The notes beneath the pieces are model-generated. The model ran no database searches, was not told the origin of the DNA, and saw nothing but the letters and a program-made list of their open reading frames with translations. A DNA stretch of 42,332 nt from Actinobacteria bacterium UBA2279 (GTDB lineage Bacteria > Actinomycetota > Coriobacteriia > Anaerosomatales > Anaerosomataceae), in contig DDWT01000023.1 of assembly GCA_002347365.1 (NCBI GenBank), positions 1 to 42,332 on the forward strand, given 5' to 3'. The position numbers were made by a program, and so were the translations under genes. This document shows, one piece after another, positions 23,218 to 31,758 of this stretch; position 1 is the first letter of the stretch; each line of letters begins with the position of its first letter.

Positions 23218-23640
23218 ATGCTCGACAGAGAGGCAATAGAAGACATCATTCCGCATCGAGCCCCGTTCCTCCTGGTGGATCGAGCCGAGGACGTCGTTCC
23301 GGGCGTACGCGCCACAGGCTATCTCGATGTGCGTGAAGACATGTTCTGGGTCCCCGGTCACTTTCCAGAGTATCCTGTGATGCCGGGAGTCTTGATCGTG
23401 GAGGCTCTCGCACAAGTAGGCGCGATATCACTGCTTTCGCTTGACGCCAACAAGGGGAAGATCGCGTTGTTTGCCGGGATCGACAAGGTGCGATTCAAGC
23501 GTCAGGTGACCCCGGGGGACACGCTTCGACTGGCCGTTGAGATCACGAAGTCGCGCGGGCCGATCGGCTTCGGCACGGCGAGTGCTACGGTCGACGGGGA
23601 GCTTGCCTGCACGGGCGAGTTGATGTTCGCGATAAGATAG
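23218..23640 (+). CDS. fabZ: 3-hydroxyacyl-ACP dehydratase FabZ
   Basis: The 140-residue hot-dog-fold enzyme dehydrates 3-hydroxyacyl-ACP in fatty acid elongation. The catalytic pair is H48 (PGHFPEYPVMPGV) and E62 (LIVEALAQVGA). The N-terminal IIPHRAPFLLVDR is typical. GAAAGGA precedes the ATG. It is probably cotranscribed with murA, joining wall and membrane precursor synthesis. Confidence 0.96.
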   Translation: MLDREAIEDIIPHRAPFLLVDRAEDVVPGVRATGYLDVREDMFWVPGHFPEYPVMPGVLIVEALAQVGAISLLSLDANKGKIALFAGIDKVRFKRQVTPGDTLRLAVEITKSRGPIGFGTASATVDGELACTGELMFAIR

Positions 23641-23778
23641 CGCGGGATGTGCCCTCTCACGGTTGCATGATCCTTGCCGGATCGTGGCAACGAGGTGTGA
23701 CGTCTTGGCAAGCAGCACGTTCAGTCCGGATGAGCCTACGTGAGCCATCCTTCTACTAGAGGACCGATGACGGAGTAA

Positions 23779-25173
23779 ATGGGAACACACAGTCGAGACT
23801 CACGCTCTTCAAGAGCATCCAGGCCCGCCAACAGGGCCCCTCGTCGCCACAGCAGTATCGTGGAGTCGGCGCCGAAGCTACGGGTGCACCGCGAGCGTCG
23901 CAAGCGGCGCACCAAGGTGACGCTCTACGCCGTCCTGGGAATCGTCGCACTCCTCATGGTGTCTGGCGCGACCTGGGCGTTTTTCACGTATCGCGGCATC
24001 GAGAAGGCGCTGCAGTCCGGCGCCGGAAACAACGAGCAGACCCAGAAGGCGCTGACTCAGCCCAAGCCCAAAGAGCCGTTCACCATCCTGTTGATGGGCA
24101 GCGACATCCGTCCCGGCGAGGAAGCCGCTCGCGCCGATACGATCATCGTCGCCAAGGTCGATCCCGAGCAGAAGAGAGTCTGGATGCTCTCGATTCCTCG
24201 CGACACGCGTGTCGATATCCCGGGACACGGCATTGCGAAGATCAACGCCGCCAACTTCTACGGGGGCGCTGAGGGCGGGCCCGCATTGATGATCCAGACC
24301 GTCGAGGACTTTCTCGACATCAAGATCAACCACTACATGGAAATCGATTTTGCCGGCTTCCAGGCGGCGGTCGATGCTCTCGGCGGCGTATGGATCGACG
24401 TGGATGTTGAGATCGATGACTGGAAAGCAGCGAGCCACAGTCCCGGCCACGCAGCATCACACATCGACCCTGGGTATCAGCTGCTCGACGGGGAGTACGC
24501 GCTCACCTACGTGCGCAGCCGAGATTTTCCGGACGCGGACTTCACGCGGATGCGTCATCAGCAGACCTTCTTCAAAGCGCTTGCCGAGCAGTCGTCAAGT
24601 ATCGAGAACCTGCCAAAACTGCCTGCGATAGCACGCTCCATCGCGGGGTATACCTCGACGAGTATGAGCGTCGGCGAGATGCTCGAAGTCATACAGGCGA
24701 TGAAGGGCATCGGTGGCGCCGACGTCCAGACGGCCACCATCATCGGCGAGTGGAAGTCTCCCTACGTGTGGACCGATGAGGTCGAGAAGGCGCGTTTGAT
24801 CGCGGCGTTCACGGACGGTCGGGCGTTCGACGACACATCGACCGCATCCGTGGTCCTTGAGCCGGCTGACATCACCGTCACCGTGCGCAACGGAGCGGGT
24901 CTTTCGGGAGTCGCAGCCGAATGCTCCGGGATTCTCAGATCCCGCGGGTACGTCGTCTCAGACGTCGGCAACGCCAACCAGTTCGTCTACGACAAGACGC
25001 TGGTCGTCTACAGCGGGAACGACAAGGCTGCAGCCGAACGCGTCGCAGTGGACCTGCCACGGGCCGAGATAGTCGACAGCCGGGGGATGTACTCGTTCTC
25101 GACGCGGATCTTGGTAGTGGTCGGCAAGGACTGGGCCGAGAAGACCGACGTGACTACGGTGCCGTCTCAGTAG
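23779..25173 (+). CDS. LytR-CpsA-Psr wall-polymer ligase with LytR_C domain
   Basis: The 464-residue protein has a basic cytosolic tail of about 45 residues, one membrane helix (about 46-70), an extracellular LCP domain (about 98-262) and a LytR C-terminal domain (about 365-453). LCP marks are FTILLMGSD, ADTIIVAKVDP, SIPRDTRVDIP, KINAANFYGG and the Arg-rich RSRDFPDADFTRMRHQQ. LCP proteins transfer lipid-linked glycans onto peptidoglycan, which fits the polysaccharide genes that follow. CGGAG lies just before the ATG. Its 3' end overlaps that of the opposite-strand glycosyltransferase by 20 bases. The polymer it attaches is not known. Confidence 0.93.
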   Translation: MGTHSRDSRSSRASRPANRAPRRHSSIVESAPKLRVHRERRKRRTKVTLYAVLGIVALLMVSGATWAFFTYRGIEKALQSGAGNNEQTQKALTQPKPKEPFTILLMGSDIRPGEEAARADTIIVAKVDPEQKRVWMLSIPRDTRVDIPGHGIAKINAANFYGGAEGGPALMIQTVEDFLDIKINHYMEIDFAGFQAAVDALGGVWIDVDVEIDDWKAASHSPGHAASHIDPGYQLLDGEYALTYVRSRDFPDADFTRMRHQQTFFKALAEQSSSIENLPKLPAIARSIAGYTSTSMSVGEMLEVIQAMKGIGGADVQTATIIGEWKSPYVWTDEVEKARLIAAFTDGRAFDDTSTASVVLEPADITVTVRNGAGLSGVAAECSGILRSRGYVVSDVGNANQFVYDKTLVVYSGNDKAAAERVAVDLPRAEIVDSRGMYSFSTRILVVVGKDWAEKTDVTTVPSQ

Positions 25174-26413
25174 TCCCGGTTTCGCCTTCGTTTCCACAAG
25201 ATGCCGCGTCTTCCAACACGCTGAGTAGCTGTTCGGCGAGCTGTTCTCTGCCGAAGCGTTCCTCGGCGAGAGCACGCGCATTGCGGCCCATGCTCAGGCG
25301 CAGCTCCACGTCGTCCGCTAGTCGTTGGATCGCGCCGGCCAGCGCTGGACCATCCCCTGCGCGCACGTAGACCCCGCAGTCGGCCTGCTCCACTAGTTCA
25401 CGCGTCCAGCCGGGTGAATTCACGATCATCGGCCGGCCGGAGGCCAGGCCGTCGAAGAATTTGTTCGGGGAGTTCGTCGCCAGGATCGGTATGTCTGCGA
25501 ACAGCGTCATCAAGACATCCGCGGATCGCGTCAGCACGGGGACGTCCCGTTTCGGTAGTGACCCGACAAGGTGAACGTTCGGCAGATCCGCGACCGCAGC
25601 CTCGAGTGCAGGCATGGATCGACCGTCTCCTGCGATGATGAAGACGATGTCGTTTCGATCGCGCTCGAGCAGTGTCCGAGCTGCTGAGGGGACCTGTTCC
25701 TCCACTGCGTTCGAGGGTCCGATCGCCCCCGCATAGCCTACTACGAACGCGTCAGGGGCCACCCCGTGCGAGGCCAGAAACGTCGTGTCCCGCTCGCCGG
25801 GAGTGAACAGATCGAGGTCGGCCGAGTTAGGCACGATATGCACGTGCTCGGCAGGAGTGCCCTCCGCCACCACGCCCGCCTTCATACCGGGGGAGAGTGC
25901 GATCATCCGGGCGGCATGCCGGTATATGAACCGCTCGAGGGACTTGGCAACGCGAGCGATGGGGCCCTTGCGGGGCAAGGCCCCCATCTGGATCGCGGCT
26001 TCAGGCCACAGGTCGCGAACCTCGAATACGAACGGCGTTTCCCTGAGTGCTGCGGCTACCCATCCCGGGATCCCCACCGTCAGTGGTGTCGATGTCGCGA
26101 ACACCACATCGTGTTTCCCGGATGTGACAGCCAGCCATGTCGCGCCGACGGTGAACAGCGCGAAGGACCACATACGACGCACATACCCCATGTAGTTCGA
26201 GTAGGGTACCCGCACGGAACGGACATGGATGCCGTCGATCTCCCCGTCGACGAAATGGGCGCGCCCGTACTCCTCCGGGAGCCGGGAGGAGCTCGTTATC
26301 ATCGTCACTTGATGACCGTCGGCCACCCACCTTCGAGCGAACTCGTAGGACCTGATCAGGCCGAGCGACGAGTCACGAGTGGCGAAGAACTGGTGTACGT
26401 AGAGTATGCGCAC
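25154..26413 (-). CDS. GT4-family glycosyltransferase (WbuB-like)
   Basis: The 419-residue protein has a GT-B fold without membrane helices. The N-terminal domain begins MRILYVHQFFATRDSS and contains FEVRDLWPEAAIQMG, a stretch common in WbuB/FnlL-type transferases of amino-sugar glycans. The C-terminal domain has the donor-binding FIIAGDGRSM and NKFFDGLASGRPMIVNS, with the expected acidic residues replaced by a KFFD context. It starts at GTG (26413), six bases after the UDP-glucose dehydrogenase stop on the same strand, so both form one unit. Donor and acceptor cannot be told from sequence. Confidence 0.88.
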   Translation of the reverse strand: MRILYVHQFFATRDSSLGLIRSYEFARRWVADGHQVTMITSSSRLPEEYGRAHFVDGEIDGIHVRSVRVPYSNYMGYVRRMWSFALFTVGATWLAVTSGKHDVVFATSTPLTVGIPGWVAAALRETPFVFEVRDLWPEAAIQMGALPRKGPIARVAKSLERFIYRHAARMIALSPGMKAGVVAEGTPAEHVHIVPNSADLDLFTPGERDTTFLASHGVAPDAFVVGYAGAIGPSNAVEEQVPSAARTLLERDRNDIVFIIAGDGRSMPALEAAVADLPNVHLVGSLPKRDVPVLTRSADVLMTLFADIPILATNSPNKFFDGLASGRPMIVNSPGWTRELVEQADCGVYVRAGDGPALAGAIQRLADDVELRLSMGRNARALAEERFGREQLAEQLLSVLEDAASCGNEGETGTTETAP

Positions 26414-26419
26414 GACCGC

Positions 26420-27721
26420 CTACGCCTCGCGATGGGCGCCATCACGGCCGACGGCCATGTAGCCCATTCCCGCAGTGCGCACAGCAGCGGGATCCAAGCA
26501 GTTGCGTCCGTCGAACACGATCGCCGGGTCGACCATGACCTGCCTCGCGCGCAGCCAGTCGAGATCGATGAACTCACGCCACTCGGTGACGATGATCGCG
26601 GCGGAGGCCCCGTCCAGCGCGGCCCAAACCGAGTCGACCCGCGTTGCGCCCGGGACGTCGACCTCGGCCGCGAACGGGTCATACACTCGGATGCGGGCAC
26701 CTTCCTCGGCCAGAAGCGGGATGATGTCGAGCGCAGGGGACTCGCGCACATCGTCGGTGTTCGGCTTGAACGCAAGGCCGAGGATCGCGATCGTGCGGTC
26801 ATGCAGATCGGGTAGTGCACGAATGAGTCGCACGACCGGCTGCAGCCGCTGGCGGTTGTTCACCTCTATGACCGACTTGAGCAACGTGAACTGGTAACCG
26901 TTCATCGTTGCGATGAAATCAAGTGCCCGCGTGTCCTTGGGGAAGCAAGATCCGCCGTAGCCGATACCGGCGTGGAGGAACTGGCTCCCGATGCGTGTGT
27001 CGAGCCCGATGCCGTTCGAGACAGCGTCGATGTCGGCGCCCACGTAGTCGCATAGGTTCGCGATCTCGTTGATGAAGGAGATCTTCGTGGAGAGGAAGGC
27101 ATTCGATGCGTACTTGATCGTTTCGGCGCTCGCGACATCCGTGGCGACCACCGGCGCGTCGATCCCGGCGTACAGCTCCCTCATGATTTCGAGGGCGGCC
27201 GCGCTCTCCGCTCCGAGAACGATGCGGTCGGTGTTGTACCAGTCGTCGATCGCGTGCCCCTCGCGCAGGAACTCCGGGTTTGATACGTAGTCGATGCAAG
27301 CCTTCGATGATGCCAGGAATCGCCCTGAGAGCGTTCCGCCGGTACCCGGAGGCACGGTGGACTTCATGACAAGGGTGAAGGGCCGGTCGGCGGCCTCGGC
27401 GAGTGCCGAGATGACCGTGCGGACTGCGGTGAGGTCCGCGGCGCCGTTCGATGCCATGGGAGTCCCCACTGCCACGAACGTGATATCACTGATGAGCTCG
27501 GTCCAGCCGACCTCCGGCGTTGCGAAGTGCAGCCTGCCGTTGGCGATCCCCTCACCGAGGAGATCCTCGAGTCCGGGCTCGTAGATGGTGCTCGTCCCGG
27601 AAGAGAGCGTGGCGATCTTCGCGTGGTCGACATCAACGCAGGTCACGTCGTGTCCGGAGTGGGCGAGACACACCCCTGTCACGAGGCCGACGTAGCCGGT
27701 TCCGATGACGGTGACTTTCAC
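26420..27721 (-). CDS. ugd: UDP-glucose 6-dehydrogenase
   Basis: The 433-residue NAD-dependent enzyme oxidises UDP-glucose twice to UDP-glucuronate. Visible are the Rossmann GTGYVGLVTG (7-16), GTPMASNG, the catalytic cysteine C259 in GYGGSCFPKDT, and the second nucleotide domain GLAFKPNTDDVRESPA. The GYGGSCFPKD form is typical of UDP-glucose enzymes rather than UDP-HexNAc ones. GTG at 27721 has GGAGGT about ten bases upstream. It is divergent from the second dehydrogenase at 27957 across 235 bases. Confidence 0.94.
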   Translation of the reverse strand: MKVTVIGTGYVGLVTGVCLAHSGHDVTCVDVDHAKIATLSSGTSTIYEPGLEDLLGEGIANGRLHFATPEVGWTELISDITFVAVGTPMASNGAADLTAVRTVISALAEAADRPFTLVMKSTVPPGTGGTLSGRFLASSKACIDYVSNPEFLREGHAIDDWYNTDRIVLGAESAAALEIMRELYAGIDAPVVATDVASAETIKYASNAFLSTKISFINEIANLCDYVGADIDAVSNGIGLDTRIGSQFLHAGIGYGGSCFPKDTRALDFIATMNGYQFTLLKSVIEVNNRQRLQPVVRLIRALPDLHDRTIAILGLAFKPNTDDVRESPALDIIPLLAEEGARIRVYDPFAAEVDVPGATRVDSVWAALDGASAAIIVTEWREFIDLDWLRARQVMVDPAIVFDGRNCLDPAAVRTAGMGYMAVGRDGAHREA

Positions 27722-27763
27722 GGTATCTGTGACCTCCGAGTGTCGTGTGGGTGCCCTGATGGC

Positions 27764-27800
27764 AGTCTATCAGTCTACCAGCGGCTGGTTGCTGTGTCTC
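27764..27800 (-). promoter_or_regulatory. Candidate promoter for the ugd-glycosyltransferase unit
   Basis: On the minus strand, GAGACA (27800-27795) and TAGACT (27777-27772) are 17 bases apart. A second TAGACT lies at 27769-27764, so the hexamer is repeated. The match is moderate. Confidence 0.35.
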
Positions 27801-27889
27801 GACGGAGCGTGGGTACGATGGGGAAGGACTCCCTCCGCTCCAGAGCTTTGTCGGCCCCTCCCTCTGCTCGACCGCGCGTGTGATTGCGC

Positions 27890-27895
27890 TAGAAT
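27890..27895 (+). promoter_or_regulatory. Candidate -10 for the UDP-HexNAc dehydrogenase gene
   Basis: TAGAAT lies 62 bases before the ATG at 27957 in the divergent gap. The -35 at 17 bases spacing is poor. The rest of the 235-base gap holds only the minus-strand promoter candidate. Confidence 0.3.
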
Positions 27896-27956
27896 AGTCC
27901 GACTGAGCTGTGACCGGCCGCGGATGCGGTCCTGTTTGAAGGGCGACCAGACTGAC

Positions 27957-29252
27957 ATGGGACTCAAGGAGCGCATAACCGATGGCGGTGCCGTGCTAGG
28001 CGTCGTGGGGCTCGGATACGTCGGGCTGCCTTTGGTCGTAGAGATGGCCAGGGCCGGATACCGGGTCATCGGTCTGGATATCTCGGCCGAGAAGGTCGGG
28101 CTCGTCAACACCGGCACCAGCTACATACCGGATGTCCCCACCGAGGATCTCGCTTCGCTTGTGGGCAGCGGCCTTGTGAGCGCGACCACGGACTTCGCGC
28201 GCTCGGCTGAGTGCGATGCGATCGTGATCTGCGTGCCCACGCCGCTCAATGAGATGAAAGAGCCCGATACGAGCTACATGGAGAGCGCAGCTCGCTCGGT
28301 GGCGCCCTACCTGCATGAGGACATGCTCGTCACCCTGGAGTCCACCACCTATCCCGGTACCACCGAGGAGGTCATCCAGCCCATTCTGGAGGCGGGCGGG
28401 CTCAAGGTCGGCACCGACCTGTATCTCGCCTTCTCGCCAGAGCGCGTCGATCCCGGCAATCCGGTGTTCCAGACGAAGAACACACCCAAGGTCGTCGGGG
28501 GCGTGACGCAGCAGTGTACAACGCATGCGGTCGCCCTCTACGAGAGCTTCATCGACACGGTCGTCCCGGTCTCCTCGACTCGCGCCGCGGAAATGACCAA
28601 ACTGCTTGAGAATATCTTCCGCAGCGTCAACATCGCCCTGATGAACGAGCTTCTGCAGTTGTGCGAGCGCATGCACATCAACCTTTGGGAAGTCGTCGAC
28701 GCCGCTAAGACCAAGCCGTTCGGCTTCATGCCCTTCTACCCCGGGCCGGGCCTTGGCGGCCACTGTATTCCGATCGACCCGTTCTATCTGTCCTGGAAGG
28801 CACGGCAGTATGACTTCCATACGGAGTTCATCGAGCTTTCGGGCAAGGTCAACGAGTCCATGCCGTACTACGTGGTGCAGCGCCTCATGGACGCTCTCAA
28901 CACGCAGCGCAGGCCTCTGGCCGGATCGCGCATTCTGGTCCTGGGTGTGGCGTACAAGGCCGACATCGATGACCTTCGGGAGTCGCCGGCTATCCGCGTG
29001 ATCGAGCTGCTGCTCGATAAGTCCGCGGAGGTCGTCTATCACGACCCGTGGGTTGAGGCGTTCTCCGTGCGTGGTACAGAGGTGCCCTCGGTGGAGCTGA
29101 CCGTTGAGGAGCTCGCAGCGAGTGACGCGGTGCTCGTGATCACGAATCACAGCAACATCGACTACCACCTCGTGGTGCGCAACGCCAGGCTCATCCTCGA
29201 CACGCGCAATGCGCTCAAGTCGTTCGACGACAACAAGGTGGTGCGCCTGTGA
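27957..29252 (+). CDS. wbpA: UDP-N-acetyl-hexosamine 6-dehydrogenase (WbpA/WecC type)
   Basis: The 431-residue NAD-dependent dehydrogenase should make a UDP-HexNAc-uronate. The Rossmann motif is VVGLGYVGLP (16-25), the catalytic cysteine C270 is in GPGLGGHCIPIDPFYLSW, and SPERVDPGN (160-168) follows the family. The GGHCIPIDP form separates it from the UDP-glucose enzyme at 26420. WbpA-like UDP-GlcNAc activity is more likely than UDP-ManNAc, but the two are not cleanly separated by eye. ATG at 27957 is chosen; longer in-frame starts run into the promoter region. With ugd, the locus can supply two acidic sugars. Confidence 0.9.
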   Translation: MGLKERITDGGAVLGVVGLGYVGLPLVVEMARAGYRVIGLDISAEKVGLVNTGTSYIPDVPTEDLASLVGSGLVSATTDFARSAECDAIVICVPTPLNEMKEPDTSYMESAARSVAPYLHEDMLVTLESTTYPGTTEEVIQPILEAGGLKVGTDLYLAFSPERVDPGNPVFQTKNTPKVVGGVTQQCTTHAVALYESFIDTVVPVSSTRAAEMTKLLENIFRSVNIALMNELLQLCERMHINLWEVVDAAKTKPFGFMPFYPGPGLGGHCIPIDPFYLSWKARQYDFHTEFIELSGKVNESMPYYVVQRLMDALNTQRRPLAGSRILVLGVAYKADIDDLRESPAIRVIELLLDKSAEVVYHDPWVEAFSVRGTEVPSVELTVEELAASDAVLVITNHSNIDYHLVVRNARLILDTRNALKSFDDNKVVRL

Positions 29253-29346
29253 TCGAGAAGCCGGTGCGAGTCGGCGGCGCGGGTTGATAAACCGTCATCA
29301 GAGTATGCTGGTCATCGTCGATCGGTGCGATGGGAGATTGATTTCA

Positions 29347-31650
29347 GTGCGCAGGCTGCTGCTATTGGCTCTGATGATCGCAGCGTTCGTCCTTGCCCTC
29401 GGAGTGATCGCGAACGGCTGGTATGCGGACTTCTTCTCGGCTCATGCATCGTCCAACGGCACGTACGAGGCCATGGTCATCAATCCCGAGGCTATCCACG
29501 ATCCCGCGAACAACCTGACATACGTGGTCTTCCAGGGGCCGGGCCTCGACCCGTACATCACTGCCTATGACCATACAGCCGGTGCATGGTCGGCAACCTA
29601 TCGGGTGGGCAACAACCCTCTCTCAGGCGATACGCATGGCGGTCCGTCGCTGGTGATCGACGCCTCGGGGTATCTGTACGTGTTCTTTGGCGGGCACAAC
29701 TCAAGTCTCAGATACGCGCGCTCAACGGCTCCACACCGCATCGACGGCTGGACGAGCGAGAGGACTATCCGCCTCGAGGGCGATGCCACTGACCTCAGAG
29801 CTACCTACCCGCAGCCGTGGGCTCTGCCTGAAGGCGGTATCGAGCTCTTCTACCGAAATCACGGTGTCAGCGACGTCGATCCCAGAGCCGGTGACTGGGA
29901 GCTTGCCACAATGTCGGAGGAAGCCACCTGGTCGGCAGGAGAGTGTGTGCTGGATGCGACCCAGGGCGTGGCGGGCTGGTACGCCAGCAGCAGCCACGGC
30001 CCATCGGGTGCGCTGCACGTCGGGTTCGTCCTCCGTGACATCGAGGAGAGCGCCAGCAACCAGTTCGCTCGTCGTGATGTCTTCTATCTGCAGCGGACTC
30101 CCTCTGGAGAATGGACGAACGTTCTCTTAGAGTCGATAGGCGCGACTCGAACGATTGACGTTATGGAGACGCAAACACTTGTCGCCGAGACGACGGATGA
30201 GTACTCGAATCAAGTGATCGTGCGTGAGGCGCTGGATGCAAATCCAGCGCTGCTGTACCTGTCGGGCACCGCCGAGACGGGCGGGGAGTGCACGTGGGTC
30301 TACAAGCGCTGGACGGGGAGTGCATGGTCGACCTCAGAGATCACGCGCACTGACAACCTCTTCGATGCGGCGGATCTGACGTTCGACTCTTCGGGTGCCG
30401 CGCACGCCTACATCGTGACCGGCGGTGCGCCGGACGACCAGGCGCTCCCCGGTGAGGAGAGCCTGGCGGCACGCGGGGGCGATATCGAACACTGGGTCTC
30501 AGACAACGGAGTCGACGGCTGGAGACTCGAACAGGCCGTGCGTCGCTCTCCGGGAGCGGCGACCCGCTACAACAACCCTCAGGTAATCGTTGGAGACGGG
30601 ACCGAGGAGGACGGGTTGGTGTTCTGTGAGTGGAACAACGACGCCTCCAGCTTCATCCACAAACTCTTCTTGTACGTGGACGGTCGGTTCATCCAGAAGC
30701 AGTTCACGCCGGTCATCACGCGTCTGGCCGGCGATGACCGGATTCAGACCGCCGCCAAGATATCGCGCGAAGCATTTCCCACAGGATGTGACACAGTTCT
30801 CATCGCATCGTCGCGCGACTACGCGGACGCGCTGTGCGGCGTCCCGCTTGCCCAGTCGTATCGTGCGCCGGTCCTGCTGTGCGAGCCGACCCGGGTACCA
30901 CCCGCGCTTGAGAGTGAGTTGCGCAGGCTCAGGCCGGACAGCGTAATCATCCTTGGCGGCGAAGTGAGCTTGACTCCGGCGGTGCGCACCCACTTGTCCC
31001 AAATCCTTCCAGCCGCGACGATCGAGCGGATATCCGGGGTCGATCGGTACGAGACCTCAGCCAAAATCGCCACCAGGCTCGCCGAGCGCAGAGGCGTCCC
31101 CGAGCAGGTGGTGGTGGCCTCTGGTGCCGGTTTCGCCGACGCGCTGTCATCGTCGTCGTATGCGGCGAGGAAGGGCTATCCGGTGCTGCTCAGCCGTCCC
31201 GATGCTCTGCCGGCCGTCATCGAGCGCGTGATCGCATCGTTTGCGCCCTCGAGGGTGATCATCGTCGGCGGGCCGGTTGCACTGAGCGCCGATGTCGCGG
31301 ACTCCTGTGCGCGTCTCGTGCCAGTCGTCGATCGCTGGTGGGGTGCGAACCGGTTCGAGACGGCCGAGCGGGTGGCTGAAGAGTCGCTCGCCGCGGGGCA
31401 TACCCTTGAGCGCCCGGTTATCGCGTCTGGAGAGGTGTTCGCCGATGCTGTCCCGGGCGGCCTGCTGGCGGCTCGCTTCAACACGGTGATCGTGCTGACA
31501 CGGCATGACGGAGTGCCGGATGCCTCCGTCCGTGTCCTCGCGAGAGCCACGCGAGTCGTCAAGGCGTACATACTCGGCGGGCCGGTGGCGATCGATCCTG
31601 ATGTAGAGAACTCGATTGCTTCCATTCTGCACAGCGTGGAGGCCGAGTAG
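29347..31650 (+). CDS. Exported protein with beta-propeller-like region and three wall-binding type 2 repeats
   Basis: The 767-residue protein starts with a signal sequence or anchor (RRLLLLALMIAAFVLALGVIANG). Residues about 30-450 are beta-rich, with repeated Asp/Gly/Trp-containing strands such as DASGYLYVFFGGH and DSSGAAHAYIV, resembling a BNR/propeller sensor or sialidase-like fold, though no catalytic set is clear. Residues 457-767 are three cell-wall-binding type 2 repeats (about 457-555, 559-657, 661-767), marked by DR[I/Y]-x-TA or NRFETA, ADAL/ADAV, and ILGG or IVGG. In characterised relatives these bind anionic wall polymers non-covalently. GTG at 29347 is preferred (GGGAGA upstream); ATG at 29305 is an alternative. 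The role in the locus is unknown. Confidence 0.8.
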   Translation: MRRLLLLALMIAAFVLALGVIANGWYADFFSAHASSNGTYEAMVINPEAIHDPANNLTYVVFQGPGLDPYITAYDHTAGAWSATYRVGNNPLSGDTHGGPSLVIDASGYLYVFFGGHNSSLRYARSTAPHRIDGWTSERTIRLEGDATDLRATYPQPWALPEGGIELFYRNHGVSDVDPRAGDWELATMSEEATWSAGECVLDATQGVAGWYASSSHGPSGALHVGFVLRDIEESASNQFARRDVFYLQRTPSGEWTNVLLESIGATRTIDVMETQTLVAETTDEYSNQVIVREALDANPALLYLSGTAETGGECTWVYKRWTGSAWSTSEITRTDNLFDAADLTFDSSGAAHAYIVTGGAPDDQALPGEESLAARGGDIEHWVSDNGVDGWRLEQAVRRSPGAATRYNNPQVIVGDGTEEDGLVFCEWNNDASSFIHKLFLYVDGRFIQKQFTPVITRLAGDDRIQTAAKISREAFPTGCDTVLIASSRDYADALCGVPLAQSYRAPVLLCEPTRVPPALESELRRLRPDSVIILGGEVSLTPAVRTHLSQILPAATIERISGVDRYETSAKIATRLAERRGVPEQVVVASGAGFADALSSSSYAARKGYPVLLSRPDALPAVIERVIASFAPSRVIIVGGPVALSADVADSCARLVPVVDRWWGANRFETAERVAEESLAAGHTLERPVIASGEVFADAVPGGLLAARFNTVIVLTRHDGVPDASVRVLARATRVVKAYILGGPVAIDPDVENSIASILHSVEAE

Positions 31651-31677
31651 CTCCTGGGCAACATCCTGGCACCCATG

Positions 31678-31707
31678 TTGTTGAGGTGGTTTCGCATCGG
31701 CTACGAT
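31678..31707 (+). promoter_or_regulatory. Candidate promoter of the ABC exporter-glycosyltransferase operon
   Basis: TTGTTG at 31678-31683 and TACGAT at 31702-31707 are 18 bases apart in the 108-base gap before the exporter gene. From 31759 on, genes are overlapping or nearly so to 40817, so this may drive the whole run. Confidence 0.4.
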
Positions 31708-31758
31708 ACACTGGTTCATGACCAGGCCCGGCAGGGCATCCGCGCGTAAGGAATCCCT

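Noticed and set aside
21663..23315. Long open frame of 550 codons on the minus strand over murA
   Set aside because: It lies wholly over murA and the edges of its neighbours, has no recognisable motif, and is the kind of shadow frame expected in high-GC coding DNA.
23641..23778. Promoter for the LCP ligase gene
   Set aside because: TTGGCA at 23705 has no acceptable -10 at normal spacing. The gap also holds a weak inverted repeat (TTGCC...GGCAA) that is too short to call.
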